45,322 bases of DNA from an uncultured Lachnospiraceae bacterium (GTDB lineage: Bacteria > Bacillota > Clostridia > Lachnospirales > Lachnospiraceae): NCBI GenBank assembly GCA_944381535.1, contig CALWLN010000008.1, positions 1-45,322 of the forward strand. Direction: 5' to 3'. A model generated the notes under the pieces. The model made no database searches. It was not told where the DNA came from and worked only from the letters and a program-made list of their open reading frames with translations. The first letter of the stretch is position 1. Each line of letters begins with the position of its first letter. Made by a program: the position numbers and the translations under genes. This document shows positions 33,506 through 42,339 of the stretch, in pieces.

Positions 33506-34447
33506 ATGAAGAAAGCAATAACATTTGTGGCCGCGGCTCTTGCAACGGTTTCTTTAGGGAATCCTCTCACAGCTTACGCCGCAGGAACAACACAGGGAAA
33601 GGTTGTATATAAAGGGACTATTGGGAACAGCCAGGAGCTGACAGATGGTTCCGTCAACTGGGAATCTTTTGGAAACGGTCTGGTGGGAGGCGTTGTCATC
33701 TGGAAGGAAGGCTGTACGGTATTGCCGGATTTCCCCGGAAATTCTCAGAAACCGGACAATCCAGGTACACCCAATCAGCCGGAGGAAAAACCGGAGAGTC
33801 CCGGCACACCGGAGCAGCCGGAGGAGATGCCGGACAGCAACGGAAGCCAGGACAGCCCAGATACGCCGGAAAACCCCGGCACGCCGAATCAGCCGGGAGA
33901 GGCGCCGGACAGTGACGGAAGCCAGGAAAACCCCGGCACGCCGAATCAGCCGGAAGAGACACCGGACAGTGACGGAAGCCCGGAAAACCCCGGCACGCCG
34001 AATCAGCCGGAAGAGATGCCGGACAGCGAGGGAAGCCAGGACAGCTCCGATACGCCGGAGACATCCCCCGAGGGTAAGACATACGCCCAGCAGGTGGTGG
34101 ACCTGGTAAATGCGGAGCGGGCCAAAGAGGGGCTGGCGCCCTTGACGGTGGATGAGAAGATTGCGGAGGCAGCGGCCATTCGGGCCAGAGAGATTACCGG
34201 GAATTTTTCCCATACACGTCCCAATGGGACCAGCTTTTCCACCGCTTTGAAGGAGGCGGGGGCAACCTACCGCCGGGCCGGAGAGAACATTGCCTGGGGG
34301 CAGAAAACGCCTGCCGAGGTGGTGAATGCCTGGATGAACAGTACCGGCCACCGGGCCAATATTATGAGTGAGAATTACAGCCGGATTGGTGTGGCTTACT
34401 ACCAAGAGGGCGGGAAGGCTTACTGGGCCCAGCTGTTTGCGGATTAG
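33506..34447 (+). CDS. Secreted CAP (SCP/PR1) domain protein with proline-rich repeats
   Basis: A 313-residue secreted protein. The signal peptide spans 1-25, with cleavage expected after AYA. A short N-terminal region follows, then a Pro/Asp/Glu/Ser repeat stalk (about 85-185) and a CAP domain (about 192-313) with NFSHTRPNGTSF, AGENIAWG and NAWMNSTGHRANIMSENY. CAP proteins of Clostridia are extracellular, and most have no known enzymatic role. There is no sortase or cell-wall anchor motif. ATG 33506 is chosen because AAGGAGA is 7 bases upstream; the open frame extends into purF-like sequence before it. A WalR-like box suggests envelope control. Confidence 0.9.
   Translation: MKKAITFVAAALATVSLGNPLTAYAAGTTQGKVVYKGTIGNSQELTDGSVNWESFGNGLVGGVVIWKEGCTVLPDFPGNSQKPDNPGTPNQPEEKPESPGTPEQPEEMPDSNGSQDSPDTPENPGTPNQPGEAPDSDGSQENPGTPNQPEETPDSDGSPENPGTPNQPEEMPDSEGSQDSSDTPETSPEGKTYAQQVVDLVNAERAKEGLAPLTVDEKIAEAAAIRAREITGNFSHTRPNGTSFSTALKEAGATYRRAGENIAWGQKTPAEVVNAWMNSTGHRANIMSENYSRIGVAYYQEGGKAYWAQLFAD
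33758..34060 (+). repeat. In-frame tandem repeats encoding the acidic proline stalk
   Basis: Units of about 57 bases encode NPGTPNQPEE then PDSDGS with small changes, repeated about five times. Two central copies are nearly identical at the DNA level, so length is likely to vary between strains. Confidence 0.85.
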
Positions 34448-34497
34448 TTTAGGATGTGGTCAGCGGAAGGAAAAAAGAAAATTGGATGTTTAGGATA

Positions 34498-34530
34498 AAC
34501 GGTGCAGTCTGCTTTTGAGGCTGCACCGTT
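34498..34530 (+). terminator. Terminator of the CAP gene
   Basis: A 10-base-pair stem AACGGTGCAG (34498-34507) with 34521-34530 and a 13-base loop. The run after it is short (TTTTG). From here to 34781 I see no gene. Confidence 0.6.
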
Positions 34531-34781
34531 TTGCGGTGGGGATCCATGGAAGATTACCTATATTTTACGAACACTTGACGGTTATAGGTTATCCTGCGGC
34601 TCAGAAATTAAAAATCGGTATTAACCGATAGCCCCTAAGTTCGCTTATGCTTCACCGGAAGCAGACAAGTCCCCCTTCCGGCAAATAAAATAAACGCAGG
34701 GTGTCAAGAGGGCGATATGGTTTCATCTGTGCATAGCGCGACCAGGGCCGGAAGGTCTGTCACGGTCAGCTTCCCGCGTGT

Positions 34782-34994
34782 TGTACCAGGGCCGTGAAAA
34801 CTGATGATTTTACGTTTTCCGCTTTCATGCTCCGCAAAATGAACTGCCGCCCCGGAGACAAAATAGTGGATGCGGTCATACGGCTGGCCGGGCCTCCACA
34901 GGTAATCGCCCTTGCAAAATACCTTTTCCGTGTGGGGCTGGGACAAGAAGTAATTGTAAAATCCGCGGAAGTCATCCGCAAAATAATATCTTGG
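34782..34994 (-). pseudogene. Crp/Fnr-type cNMP-binding domain fragment
   Basis: Reading leftward from 34994 the segment PRYYFADDFRGFYNYFLSQP begins, followed by KGDYLWRPGQPYDRIHYFVS and ending HGPGT. This is the typical N-terminal beta-roll of a Clostridia Crp/Fnr regulator. It has no start codon with a ribosome site. The right end is cut by unrelated DNA at about 34990, and the reading loses family sense after 34782, so the DNA-binding part is gone. It is a fragment, not a working regulator. Confidence 0.65.
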
Positions 34995-35234
34995 CGTCAG
35001 TATGGAAACCATTGTTACAATGTGGGCGACGAATTCATCTTTGAGCGGGAGGGGGACCGGGATGATTTCTGGCATATGGGTCTGAACACGCTGGTGAAAA
35101 CAAACGCTGACCCCGACACCGTGGCGGGCGGTCCGAAAATGCCCCATTGCTCCGAGGCCTGGGATGCCATCGCCCGGTATATCTACACCGGTCTGCAGGG
35201 AGGCTCCATCTTGACAGCGAGGAATAAAATTTAA
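34989..35234 (+). pseudogene. TIGR04076-family protein fragment
   Basis: The frame read from about 34989 gives CYNVGDEFIFERE and then CSEAWDAIARYIYTGLQGGS, which resembles the small Clostridia family TIGR04076. The start is missing because the Crp/Fnr fragment abuts it in opposite orientation. The end is lost where the duplicated cysK-locus piece begins at 35235. The family name is from memory of the pattern. Confidence 0.55.
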
Positions 35235-35361
35235 CCGTAAAGAACCCGCCAAGAGAAAATTTTCTAGCAAAAATCTATCCGACGGGGAGCGTGAAGGACC
35301 GGGTGGCAAAATATATGATTGAGGAAGCGGAAAAGAGAGGTTTTCTGAAGGAAGGCTCTAA
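35235..35361 (+). repeat. Internally deleted duplicate of the cysK locus
   Basis: 35235-35276 matches the cysK leader at 36608-36649 almost exactly at first (the CCGTAAAGAACCCGCC start). From about 35275 it switches to cysK coding sequence (36842-36928, with GGGGAGCGTGAAGGACCGGG) and decays by 35361. About 200 bases equivalent to the cysK promoter and start are missing. It cannot make a protein. Confidence 0.85.
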
Positions 35362-35397
35362 AGTCACATACAGTTTTTTCTGTTGATGTCAATATGA

Positions 35398-36447
35398 TTA
35401 TTTATTGCTTTTACTCAACCTGTCAATTTCTGCCTGGAGAGCAGCGATGGTGTCATCTTTCTGCGCAATAATATCATCCTTCTGGGCAGAGAGCTCCTTC
35501 AATTGCTCAATTGTCGTCTGCATATCCTCTATCATCAGCTGAGTGGTATTCCGGTCCATAATAAGTAATGCTTCTGAATACATTAATATCAACTCCTTGG
35601 GATTGGTGCGGAATTTTACAATATCCTGGTAACAGTCCAGAAATTCCGGGAAAGCATTGACCAGCCGTACAATCTGCTCCGGGTCATCCGAGCTAAGAAA
35701 AGTCAGCCAGGCCTCCAACGGGTTACTTATATTGTGAACCACTGCATGAAATATGTCAAGAGATACATAGATGGTTTTGAACAGAGAAGTTACTTTGGCC
35801 CCGCTGTCATAGGTAATCTGCTGGCGGTGAATATAGTTTGGGAAAGCGTCCAGAAAGACCCGGGCGCTGTGCTCCATGATGATAATCATGCAGACAGGTT
35901 TTAAGTCTCGGAAGGAGAAATGCTTCCCCCGTTCGGCCTTGACCTGGTTGTACTGGCGCATAATCAGATCCGACTCATAGCAGCAGCTTCGCTCCCCGGA
36001 GAAATAGTAGCCCAGCTTCTGGATCTCCACATTGATAATAGAGCTGTCCGCAAGTTCTACCAGTAAATCCATGATGACCAGGGTGCCGGCCTCGGCGAGT
36101 TTGTTCCCTGTTTGCGGAAGTACCTGGCGGATTTTTACCTTCTGTGAGAGGAGAGCGGAGAGAAACCTTTCCAGACGCTCCGGATTCTTATCGGGATTCA
36201 TGACATGTTTGAAAAAGGTATCGTAGGTGATGGCCAGTCCTCGTTTTCCCATAAGAAGGGCTAGAAGTTTTTCCTGGTGCTCCGGTTCGAACCCCAGATA
36301 GGCCTGGTAGCTGTCGTTGTCCCTTTGCAGAAGTGCCAGGGCTTTTTCTTCTGTGTAAGCTACACCTAAAATATCAGAGCATGTGTAGAGAGGTGTGGAA
36401 TTGGATACCGAAGAGGTATCGAGAGATGCTTGGTTGTGTTTTGCCAT
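35398..36447 (-). CDS. Rpn-type PD-(D/E)XK nuclease / putative transposase
   Basis: A 349-residue protein of the Rpn recombination-promoting nuclease group. The core TYDTFFKHVM is near 75, the likely nuclease strands are IMDLLVELADSSIINVEIQ near 128, and SCCYESDLIMRQY near 155 is conserved. A C-terminal coiled coil carries the short repeat AQKDDII/AQKDDTI. Rpn proteins are mobile-like nucleases that promote RecA-independent recombination. The start is ATG 36447 with AAAGGA 7 bases upstream; a TTG two codons earlier is also in frame. The gene lies between two copies of the cysK leader. No terminal inverted repeats are seen. Confidence 0.85.
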   Translation of the reverse strand: MAKHNQASLDTSSVSNSTPLYTCSDILGVAYTEEKALALLQRDNDSYQAYLGFEPEHQEKLLALLMGKRGLAITYDTFFKHVMNPDKNPERLERFLSALLSQKVKIRQVLPQTGNKLAEAGTLVIMDLLVELADSSIINVEIQKLGYYFSGERSCCYESDLIMRQYNQVKAERGKHFSFRDLKPVCMIIIMEHSARVFLDAFPNYIHRQQITYDSGAKVTSLFKTIYVSLDIFHAVVHNISNPLEAWLTFLSSDDPEQIVRLVNAFPEFLDCYQDIVKFRTNPKELILMYSEALLIMDRNTTQLMIEDMQTTIEQLKELSAQKDDIIAQKDDTIAALQAEIDRLSKSNK

Positions 36448-36650
36448 AGACAAATCCTTTCTTTAAAATATGAAAATAAAAATTACGAGTAACAGTGTAC
36501 TTGGAACGTCTGGCGAAGCGCCAAAGATATAAGACCAAGTAGAAAGTCGATATCGATAAAAGCAGGATAGCATGTTTTACGAAAAAATGCAATAAAAATT
36601 TAGCATTCCGTAAAGAACCCGCCAAGAGAAAATTTTCTATCAAAAACCTA

Positions 36651-36702
36651 TTGACAGGCCACCACATAAATCATATAATTCCTATATAAACAGTAGGAAA
36701 TT
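36651..36702 (+). promoter_or_regulatory. Consensus promoter and CymR-like operator of cysK-metY
   Basis: TTGACA (36651-36656), 17 bases, TATAAT (36674-36679), a perfect sigma-A promoter. An inverted repeat TTCCTA (36679-36684) and TAGGAA (36694-36699) overlaps the -10 and start point. TAGGAA is the half-site of CymR operators, and the operon ends with an Rrf2 (CymR-family) gene. Confidence 0.75.
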
Positions 36703-36721
36703 GAAAGCGAGGAATAATGTG

Positions 36722-37654
36722 ATGTCAAATATTTATCAAACAGCCAATGAACTTATCGGGAATACGCCCCTTCTTCGGATGACGGCTTTAGAGCGGGAGC
36801 ATCAGTTGAAGGCCACCGTACTGGCAAAGCTTGAGTACTTTAATCCGGCGGGGAGCGTGAAGGACCGGGCGGCAAAATATATGATTGAGGAAGCGGAAAA
36901 GAGAGGTCTCCTAAAGGACGGCTCCGTGATAATCGAGCCCACCTCCGGGAACACGGGAATCGGGCTGGCCTCCATCGCGGCGGTCAAGGGCTACCGCATG
37001 ATCCTCACCATGCCGGAGACCATGAGTGTGGAGCGGCGGAACATTTTGAAGGCCTACGGGGCTGAGATCGTGCTAACGGAAGGAGCAAAAGGGATGAGAG
37101 GGGCCATTGCCAAAGCCCGGGAGCTGGCGGCTGAGATTCCCGGAAGCTTTATCCCCGGTCAGTTTGAAAATCCGGCCAACGCCAAGGCCCATTATGAGAC
37201 CACCGGACCGGAGATCTGGAAGGACACGGACGGGAAGGTGGACATCTTTGTGGCAGGTGTAGGTACCGGAGGAACTATCACCGGAGTGGGGACTTATCTG
37301 AAGGAGAGGAATCCCGGCGTGAAGATTGTGGCGGTGGAACCTTCCGATTCCCCGGTACTGTCCGGCGGAGCCGGCGGACCCCACAAGATTCAGGGAATCG
37401 GGGCGGGATTCGTTCCGGAGCTTTTGAACACAGCCATTTATGATGAGATTATAACGGTGGAGGGAGAGGCTTCCTTCCGGACAGGAAAAGAAATTGCCAG
37501 AAGGGAAGGCATTCTGGTGGGAATTTCCTCGGGAGCCGCCATGTGGGCCGCTCTGGAGCTGGCAAAACGCCCTGAGAACCAGGGGAAGACGATCGTGGCC
37601 CTGCTTCCCGACAGCGGCGACCGCTATTATTCCACGCCTCTTTTTCAAGAGTAA
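36722..37654 (+). CDS. cysK: Cysteine synthase A (O-acetylserine sulfhydrylase)
   Basis: A 310-residue PLP enzyme that makes cysteine from O-acetylserine and sulfide. The PLP Lys47 is in [14 protein letters not shown] and the substrate loop TSGNTG is at 74-79. GTGGT binds the phosphate near residue 182. The start is ATG 36722 ([20 protein letters not shown]); a TTG at 36701 is in frame but lies in the operator. It heads an operon with metY and rrf2, controlled by sulfur supply through the operator upstream. A decayed copy of this region lies at 35235. Confidence 0.95.
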   Translation: MSNIYQTANELIGNTPLLRMTALEREHQLKATVLAKLEYFNPAGSVKDRAAKYMIEEAEKRGLLKDGSVIIEPTSGNTGIGLASIAAVKGYRMILTMPETMSVERRNILKAYGAEIVLTEGAKGMRGAIAKARELAAEIPGSFIPGQFENPANAKAHYETTGPEIWKDTDGKVDIFVAGVGTGGTITGVGTYLKERNPGVKIVAVEPSDSPVLSGGAGGPHKIQGIGAGFVPELLNTAIYDEIITVEGEASFRTGKEIARREGILVGISSGAAMWAALELAKRPENQGKTIVALLPDSGDRYYSTPLFQE

Positions 37655-37723
37655 AAGTCGGTGAGAGCGAACGGAAGTATACACAGGATAGTGACAGAAA
37701 CACACATAAAAGGAGACCGGAGA

Positions 37724-39037
37724 ATGACAGAGAAGAAAATCACCAGAGCAGAGAGAGACTTAAAATTTGAGACCAGACAGCTTCACGCAGGGCAGGAGAG
37801 GCCGGACCCGGTGACGGACGCGAGAGCCGTTCCTATCTATCAGACCTCCTCCTATGTGTTTCGGGGCAGCGCCCATGCGGCGGCCCGCTTTGACTTGTCT
37901 GACGCCGGAAATATTTACGGGCGGCTGACTAACCCCACCCAGGAGGTGTTCGAGCGGCGGATGGCGGACCTGGAAGGCGGCGTGGCCGCACTGGCCGTGG
38001 CTTCCGGGGCGGCTGCCCTTGCTTATACCTTCCAGAATCTGGCCCATGCCGGGGACCATATCGTGTCCGCAAAAAATATTTACGGCGGCACCTACAATTT
38101 CCTGGCCCACACCTTTCGGGACTATGGCGTGACCACCACCTTTGTGGATATTTTTAAGGAGGGGGAGCTGGAACATTCCATCCGGGAGAATACGAAAGCC
38201 ATTTTTGTTGAAACACTGGGAAATCCCAGGTCGGAGGTAAGCGATATCGAGGGGGTGGCCAAGATCGCTCACGCTCACGGAATCCCCCTGGTGGTGGACA
38301 ATACCTTCGGCACGCCCTATCTGATTCGTCCCATAGAATACGGGGCCGACATCGTAGTGCATTCCGCCACCAAATTCATCGGCGGCCATGGCACCACCAT
38401 TGGCGGCGTGATCGTGGACAGCGGCCGCTTTGACTGGGAGAAGAGCGGCCATTTCCCCTCGCTGACAGAGCCGGACAAGAGCTATCACGGCGTCAGCTTC
38501 ACCAAAGCTGTGGGTCCGGCAGCCTTTGTCACCAAAATCCGCGCAACGCTCCTGCGGGACACCGGCGCAACCCTGTCCCCCTTCCATGCGTTTTTCTTCC
38601 TCCAGGGGCTGGAGACCTTGTCTCTGCGGGTAGAGCGCCATGTGGAAAACGCTATGAAGGTTGTGGAGTATCTCAAAGGCCATCCCCAGGTGGAGGCCGT
38701 ACATCACCCCTCAGTAACCACGGACCCGAAACAGCGGGAACTGTATCAAAAATATTTCCCCAGGGGCGGCGGTTCCATTTTCACCTTTGAGATCAAGGGC
38801 GACGCCAAACGGGCCATGGATTTTATCGACAATTTGGAGCTGTTCTCCCTCCTGGCAAATGTAGCGGATGTGAAATCCCTGGTGATTCATCCCGCCTCCA
38901 CCACCCACTCTCAGCTGAGCGAGGAGGAACTGATTCAGCAGGGAATCGCTCCCAACACCATCCGCCTGTCCATCGGAACGGAGCACATTGACGACATCAT
39001 TCAAGATTTGGAGGAGGCTTTCAAAGCCGTAGAATAA
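37724..39037 (+). CDS. metY: O-acetylhomoserine sulfhydrylase (MetY-type)
   Basis: A 437-residue Cys/Met metabolism PLP enzyme. PLP Lys217 lies in [21 protein letters not shown] near 39 and [17 protein letters not shown] near 70 are family landmarks. It converts O-acetylhomoserine and sulfide to homocysteine, or handles related acetyl substrates. AGGAGA lies 7 bases before ATG 37724, 69 bases after cysK. The rrf2 gene starts one base after the stop, so translation is coupled. Confidence 0.93.
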   Translation: MTEKKITRAERDLKFETRQLHAGQERPDPVTDARAVPIYQTSSYVFRGSAHAAARFDLSDAGNIYGRLTNPTQEVFERRMADLEGGVAALAVASGAAALAYTFQNLAHAGDHIVSAKNIYGGTYNFLAHTFRDYGVTTTFVDIFKEGELEHSIRENTKAIFVETLGNPRSEVSDIEGVAKIAHAHGIPLVVDNTFGTPYLIRPIEYGADIVVHSATKFIGGHGTTIGGVIVDSGRFDWEKSGHFPSLTEPDKSYHGVSFTKAVGPAAFVTKIRATLLRDTGATLSPFHAFFFLQGLETLSLRVERHVENAMKVVEYLKGHPQVEAVHHPSVTTDPKQRELYQKYFPRGGGSIFTFEIKGDAKRAMDFIDNLELFSLLANVADVKSLVIHPASTTHSQLSEEELIQQGIAPNTIRLSIGTEHIDDIIQDLEEAFKAVE

Positions 39038-39038
39038 G

Positions 39039-39473
39039 ATGAAAATTTCTACCAAAGGAAGATATGCCCTGCGCCTGATGCTGGACCTGGCCCTCCATGA
39101 AAACCAGGACCCGGTACCCTTAAAGGATGTGGCAGCCCGGCAGGACATATCCCTAAAATACCTGGAGCAAATCATATCCATCCTGCAGAAGGCCGGCTTT
39201 GTCAGAAGTCTCAGGGGGCCCCAGGGCGGCTATTATCTGGCCAAGGCCCCGGCAGATTACACCGTGGGCAGCATTCTCCGCCTCATCGAGGGAGATTTAT
39301 GTCCCGTGGCCTGTCTGGAGGATACTCCCAACAAATGTCCGCGGAAAGAAACCTGCGTGACCCTGCGCTTGTGGACGGAGCTTGACGAAGCCATAAAGGG
39401 CGTGATCGATAAATACACCCTGGCGGACCTTTCGAACTGGGCCCGGGAGGGCGTGGGAGATTACATCATATAA
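39039..39473 (+). CDS. Rrf2 family regulator, CymR/IscR-like, with four cysteines
   Basis: A 144-residue Rrf2 regulator. The winged helix reads KGRYALRLMLDLALHE and then LKYLEQIISILQKAGFV. Cysteines 88, 92, 100 and 106 lie in the loop where IscR binds an iron-sulfur cluster (Cys92, 98, 104 in E. coli). CymR proteins lack that set. It is the last gene of the cysteine operon, so it most likely represses it at the TTCCTA/TAGGAA operator. It could sense cluster status as well as cysteine synthase. No separate ribosome site is obvious; it depends on the preceding stop. Confidence 0.9.
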   Translation: MKISTKGRYALRLMLDLALHENQDPVPLKDVAARQDISLKYLEQIISILQKAGFVRSLRGPQGGYYLAKAPADYTVGSILRLIEGDLCPVACLEDTPNKCPRKETCVTLRLWTELDEAIKGVIDKYTLADLSNWAREGVGDYII

Positions 39474-39529
39474 AATTGCGGCGAAACGCTCTCAAACCCG
39501 TACCCGGGGGGACGAAAGGCGCCGGATAT

Positions 39530-40336
39530 TTAGAAAAGAATGGATTTCCGGTAATGGGAGGGCGGCATGCCGTAATATTCACAGAACCGGCGGGAAAAGT
39601 GAAACTGGTCGCAGAATCCAAGGGCGTCGCTGATCTCCTTTATGGATGTATCGGGGGAGCGCAGCAGATTTACCGCGGCAAACATGACCTGTTCATTCAC
39701 ATACTGCCCAAGGGAGACCTTCATTTCCTGCCGGAACTTCTTTTGCAGCTGGCTGGGAGAAACAAAGAGCAGTTCCGCCAGTCTCTGTGCGGTCAGAGAC
39801 AGGTGAGGACTGTTCTTTATGATTTGTATGGTGCGCTTTACCAGATCGCTGTATTCCTCAATGTCGCCCAGGGAAATGTTTTCCTGTAAAAGCGATTCCA
39901 AAACCGTTTGATAGAGGGAGGTCTTGATGGAAATGGAACTCAGGAGGTCTCCCCTGTGCCATTGGTCAATGATGGCGTCAATTTCCTTCTGCTTATCCGC
40001 AAGAGTAATACATTCGTTATAGCTGGAAAATAAATCGTAATTATTGTAGCCCAACAGATTGATGTGGGCGTATAATTTGCGCATGGAGCTGTCGCACCAG
40101 TAGGAAAATTCCAGATTGGACGGAATCAGATAAATGTTTCCGCCGGTCATTTTTATTGTTTTCTCGCAATATTTGATGTATGCCTCGCCGGTCTGTACAT
40201 AGTAGACCCGTATAAAGGGCGAGATGACATTTCCCATTTTCCAGGCACTGTCCAGTATGGCGAAGGATACTTCTAATATGTTCATGTTGATTCTGTTCAA
40301 TTCCTTCTTTAACAAAGGGTTTTCCAATACTTCCAT
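39530..40336 (-). CDS. AraC family transcriptional regulator
   Basis: A 268-residue AraC-type activator with an N-terminal cupin-like sugar-binding part (about 25-130, IRVYYVQTGEAYIKYCEKTIK). A C-terminal helix-turn-helix pair follows (about 170-266, SLTAQRLAELLFVSPSQLQKKF and ISDALGFCDQFHFSRRF, ending PSHYRKSILF). It is divergent from the GH29 gene, and their 115-base gap contains one copy of a box repeated upstream of the SGNH gene. It is therefore the likely activator of both. GGAGA precedes the ATG at 40336. The inducer is probably a fucosylated sugar, by inference. Confidence 0.92.
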   Translation of the reverse strand: MEVLENPLLKKELNRINMNILEVSFAILDSAWKMGNVISPFIRVYYVQTGEAYIKYCEKTIKMTGGNIYLIPSNLEFSYWCDSSMRKLYAHINLLGYNNYDLFSSYNECITLADKQKEIDAIIDQWHRGDLLSSISIKTSLYQTVLESLLQENISLGDIEEYSDLVKRTIQIIKNSPHLSLTAQRLAELLFVSPSQLQKKFRQEMKVSLGQYVNEQVMFAAVNLLRSPDTSIKEISDALGFCDQFHFSRRFCEYYGMPPSHYRKSILF

Positions 40337-40345
40337 CCTGAAATC

Positions 40346-40399
40346 TCCATATTTTATGTCAAATAATACATTCCTGTCCGAATGATTATATGCTAGATT
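40346..40399 (+). promoter_or_regulatory. AraC-type promoter, copy 1 (before GH29)
   Basis: A 54-base stretch from TCCATATTTT to the extended -10 TGC-TAGATT (TAGATT 40394-40399), with a weak -35 TTCCTG (40371-40376). It matches 44459-44512 at 45 of 54 positions with no gap. The weak -35 with a good extended -10 is typical of activator-dependent promoters. The left end overlaps the leader of the araC-type gene, so autoregulation is possible. Confidence 0.75.
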
Positions 40400-40451
40400 T
40401 ATGGAAAAGTCAAATGAGAACTGTTTATCAGGACAAAGGAGGAGGTAACAT

Positions 40452-41768
40452 ATGTTTGACAGAGAAGCTTATAACAAGAGAGTAGCCTGGTTCCAGGAAG
40501 CCCGCTTCGGCATGTTCATCCATTGGGGACTTTATGCCATTCCCGCAAGGGGTGAGTGGGTACGCTGCACCGAGCAAATGCCGGAGGAAGAGTATATGCC
40601 GTTTTTTGAAGAGTTCAATCCGGTGGATTACGACCCGAAGAAATGGGCAAGGGCGGCCAGAGAGGCTGGCATGAAATACGCGGTGCTGACGGCCAAGCAT
40701 CATGATGGGTTCTGTCTGTTTGACAGCAAGCTGACGGATTATAAAGCTACGAACACCAAGGCGAAACGTGATCTGGTGGCGGAGTATCTGGAGGCCTTTC
40801 GGGCGGAGGGACTCAAGGTGGGGCTTTACTATTCTCTTATTGACTGGCATCATCCGGATTACCCCCACTACGGTCACCCGAACCATCCCCGGCGAGATTG
40901 TGAGGCGGAGAAAGAAGCGGAGGAAAAACGCGACTTTAACCGTTATCTTGACTATATGCATGGCCAGGTGAAGGAGTTGTGCGCTGGGTATGGGAAACTG
41001 GACGTGATGTGGTTTGATTTTTCTTATGGCAATATGACGGGTGAGACCTGGCGGGCCACGGAGCTTGTGAATATGATACGCGCTTATCAGCCGGATGTGA
41101 TTATCGACAACAGGCTGGAGGTCAGCGGGGAGGGGTTCGGTTCCCTGGCTACGGACAACCCAAGTCCCTATTCGGGAGATTTTGTAAGTCCGGAGCAGAT
41201 TATTCCGCCCCAGGGATTGAAGACCGAGTCAGGCAGGGACCTGGTATGGGAAGCCTGCATCACCATGAATGACCACTGGGGATACTGCGCAAAGGATAAG
41301 AATTTTAAGCCAGCCTCCATGATTATCAAAAAGCTGGTGGAATGCGTCAGCAAAAACGGAAATATGTTGCTCAATGTGGGACCGGACGCAAAAGGAAATA
41401 TTCCCGAGGAATCTTTGGGGATATTAAAGGAAATCGGCAGATGGATGAACAAAAACGGAAATTCTATCTATGGCTGCAAGGGAAGCAGCCTGCCAAAACC
41501 GGAGAACGGCCGCGTCACCCAGAATGGAGATAAACTGTATTACCATATTATGGAAAATTCCATCGGCGGTGTTCCGTTGTATGGGATTTCCAGGGACCAG
41601 GTGAAGGCTGTCCGGCTTCTGTGCGACGGAAGTGAGCTTAAGGTATCCAATAGCTGGACGGTGAACAATTATCCTGACGTTGTGTTTGTGGATATCTCTG
41701 CCACCCCCTATCTGCCGGATGAGACGGATACGGTTGTGGAAGTTACATTGAAGGAGACGGAGGCATAA
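40452..41768 (+). CDS. GH29 alpha-L-fucosidase
   Basis: A 438-residue retaining alpha-L-fucosidase. RFGMFIHWGLYAIPARGEW is near 18, LTAKHHDGFCLF near 79, and the nucleophile Asp189 is in VMWFDFSYG. The GDFVSPEQ segment near 240 and the LLNVGPDAKGNIP end of the barrel near 305 are typical of Clostridia cytosolic GH29, and a small C-terminal domain follows. There is no signal peptide. A strong AGGAGG precedes the ATG. The family covers alpha-1,3/1,4- and other fucosides; linkage preference is not readable here. It shares its promoter type with the SGNH gene. Confidence 0.94.
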   Translation: MFDREAYNKRVAWFQEARFGMFIHWGLYAIPARGEWVRCTEQMPEEEYMPFFEEFNPVDYDPKKWARAAREAGMKYAVLTAKHHDGFCLFDSKLTDYKATNTKAKRDLVAEYLEAFRAEGLKVGLYYSLIDWHHPDYPHYGHPNHPRRDCEAEKEAEEKRDFNRYLDYMHGQVKELCAGYGKLDVMWFDFSYGNMTGETWRATELVNMIRAYQPDVIIDNRLEVSGEGFGSLATDNPSPYSGDFVSPEQIIPPQGLKTESGRDLVWEACITMNDHWGYCAKDKNFKPASMIIKKLVECVSKNGNMLLNVGPDAKGNIPEESLGILKEIGRWMNKNGNSIYGCKGSSLPKPENGRVTQNGDKLYYHIMENSIGGVPLYGISRDQVKAVRLLCDGSELKVSNSWTVNNYPDVVFVDISATPYLPDETDTVVEVTLKETEA

Positions 41769-41779
41769 TTTTTTCGTTT

Positions 41780-41900
41780 TTAGTTTGCAAGCAAAACATC
41801 CTTACGAATCTCGTCCCCATCTGAGTCCAATGCGGCGATATCAATCTCGGTCTGGCTGTCCCAATAACGTCTGATTTTGGAGAATTGGATCGGCCAGGCA
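41780..41900 (-). pseudogene. C-terminal fragment of a DUF234 ATPase
   Basis: The minus strand reads IRRYWDSQTEIDIAALDSDG, then a stop at 41780-41782. This matches the end of AAA ATPases with a DUF234 nuclease-like tail (R-x-W-D...EIDI pattern). No front part exists. The 570-base gap 41769-42339 otherwise holds a stem-loop and a promoter; short frames such as 42119-42301 look non-coding. Confidence 0.5.
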
Positions 41901-42074
41901 TTGCCGGTTATTGTTTTTTTTCGGATTTTCCTCAGTAACAAGTACTCTTTCAAACAAAGAGATAGTAGGTTATGGATGGCAACGTAGATGAACGCGCTAA
42001 TTCGTTAAAACTGAACCTGTCGCTCTGGGACAAAAAGAGAAAAGGATTGTACCTATTATAGCTTAAGTGATAAA

Positions 42075-42118
42075 GAAGCCGACGCCTCTTCTTGTAAAGG
42101 GAGAGGATCGTCGGCTTC
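42075..42118. terminator. Stem-loop in the GH29-esterase gap
   Basis: A 10-base-pair stem GAAGCCGACG (42075-42084) with 42109-42118, plus an inner CCTCT/AGAGG stem. T-rich sequence follows on the minus strand only (TTTATC), so it could end minus-strand transcripts. Confidence 0.55.
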
Positions 42119-42237
42119 GTGCTGTTTGTGAATGAGTTGTGTGGAAGAACAAATTTATATAAAGTTTGGTGCCAAAGTAACATCTCAGTATGGGATACCA
42201 TCATGGAAATCAAGGAACCGCAGATAAAGGCCCTGCC

Positions 42238-42266
42238 TTGTATTTTTTGCAAAGATTCGATATACT
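42238..42266 (+). promoter_or_regulatory. Promoter of the two-domain esterase gene
   Basis: TTGTAT (42238-42243), 17 bases, TATACT (42261-42266). It is unlike the two AraC-type promoters of the locus, so this gene may be expressed independently. Confidence 0.55.
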
Positions 42267-42339
42267 ATGGGAAGAAAGTTATTGCAAATAGCGTAGATTA
42301 GCATAAAAAATGGGGCGAAAAAGACCAGGAGGAAAGAGC

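Noticed and set aside
34600-34700. Small inverted repeats and a possible protein tail on the minus strand
   Set aside because: Palindromes are short, and the apparent peptide is broken by a stop and matches no family I can name.
34794-35234. Single 146-codon plus-strand gene
   Set aside because: The first 65 codons are antisense to the Crp/Fnr fragment; only the later part resembles a protein family.
34704-35309. Single 201-codon minus-strand gene
   Set aside because: Only 34782-34994 has family sense; the rest is antisense to the TIGR04076 fragment or to duplicated cysK DNA.
39476-39889. Plus-strand frame of 137 codons after rrf2
   Set aside because: It is antisense to the AraC helix-turn-helix, with no ribosome site.
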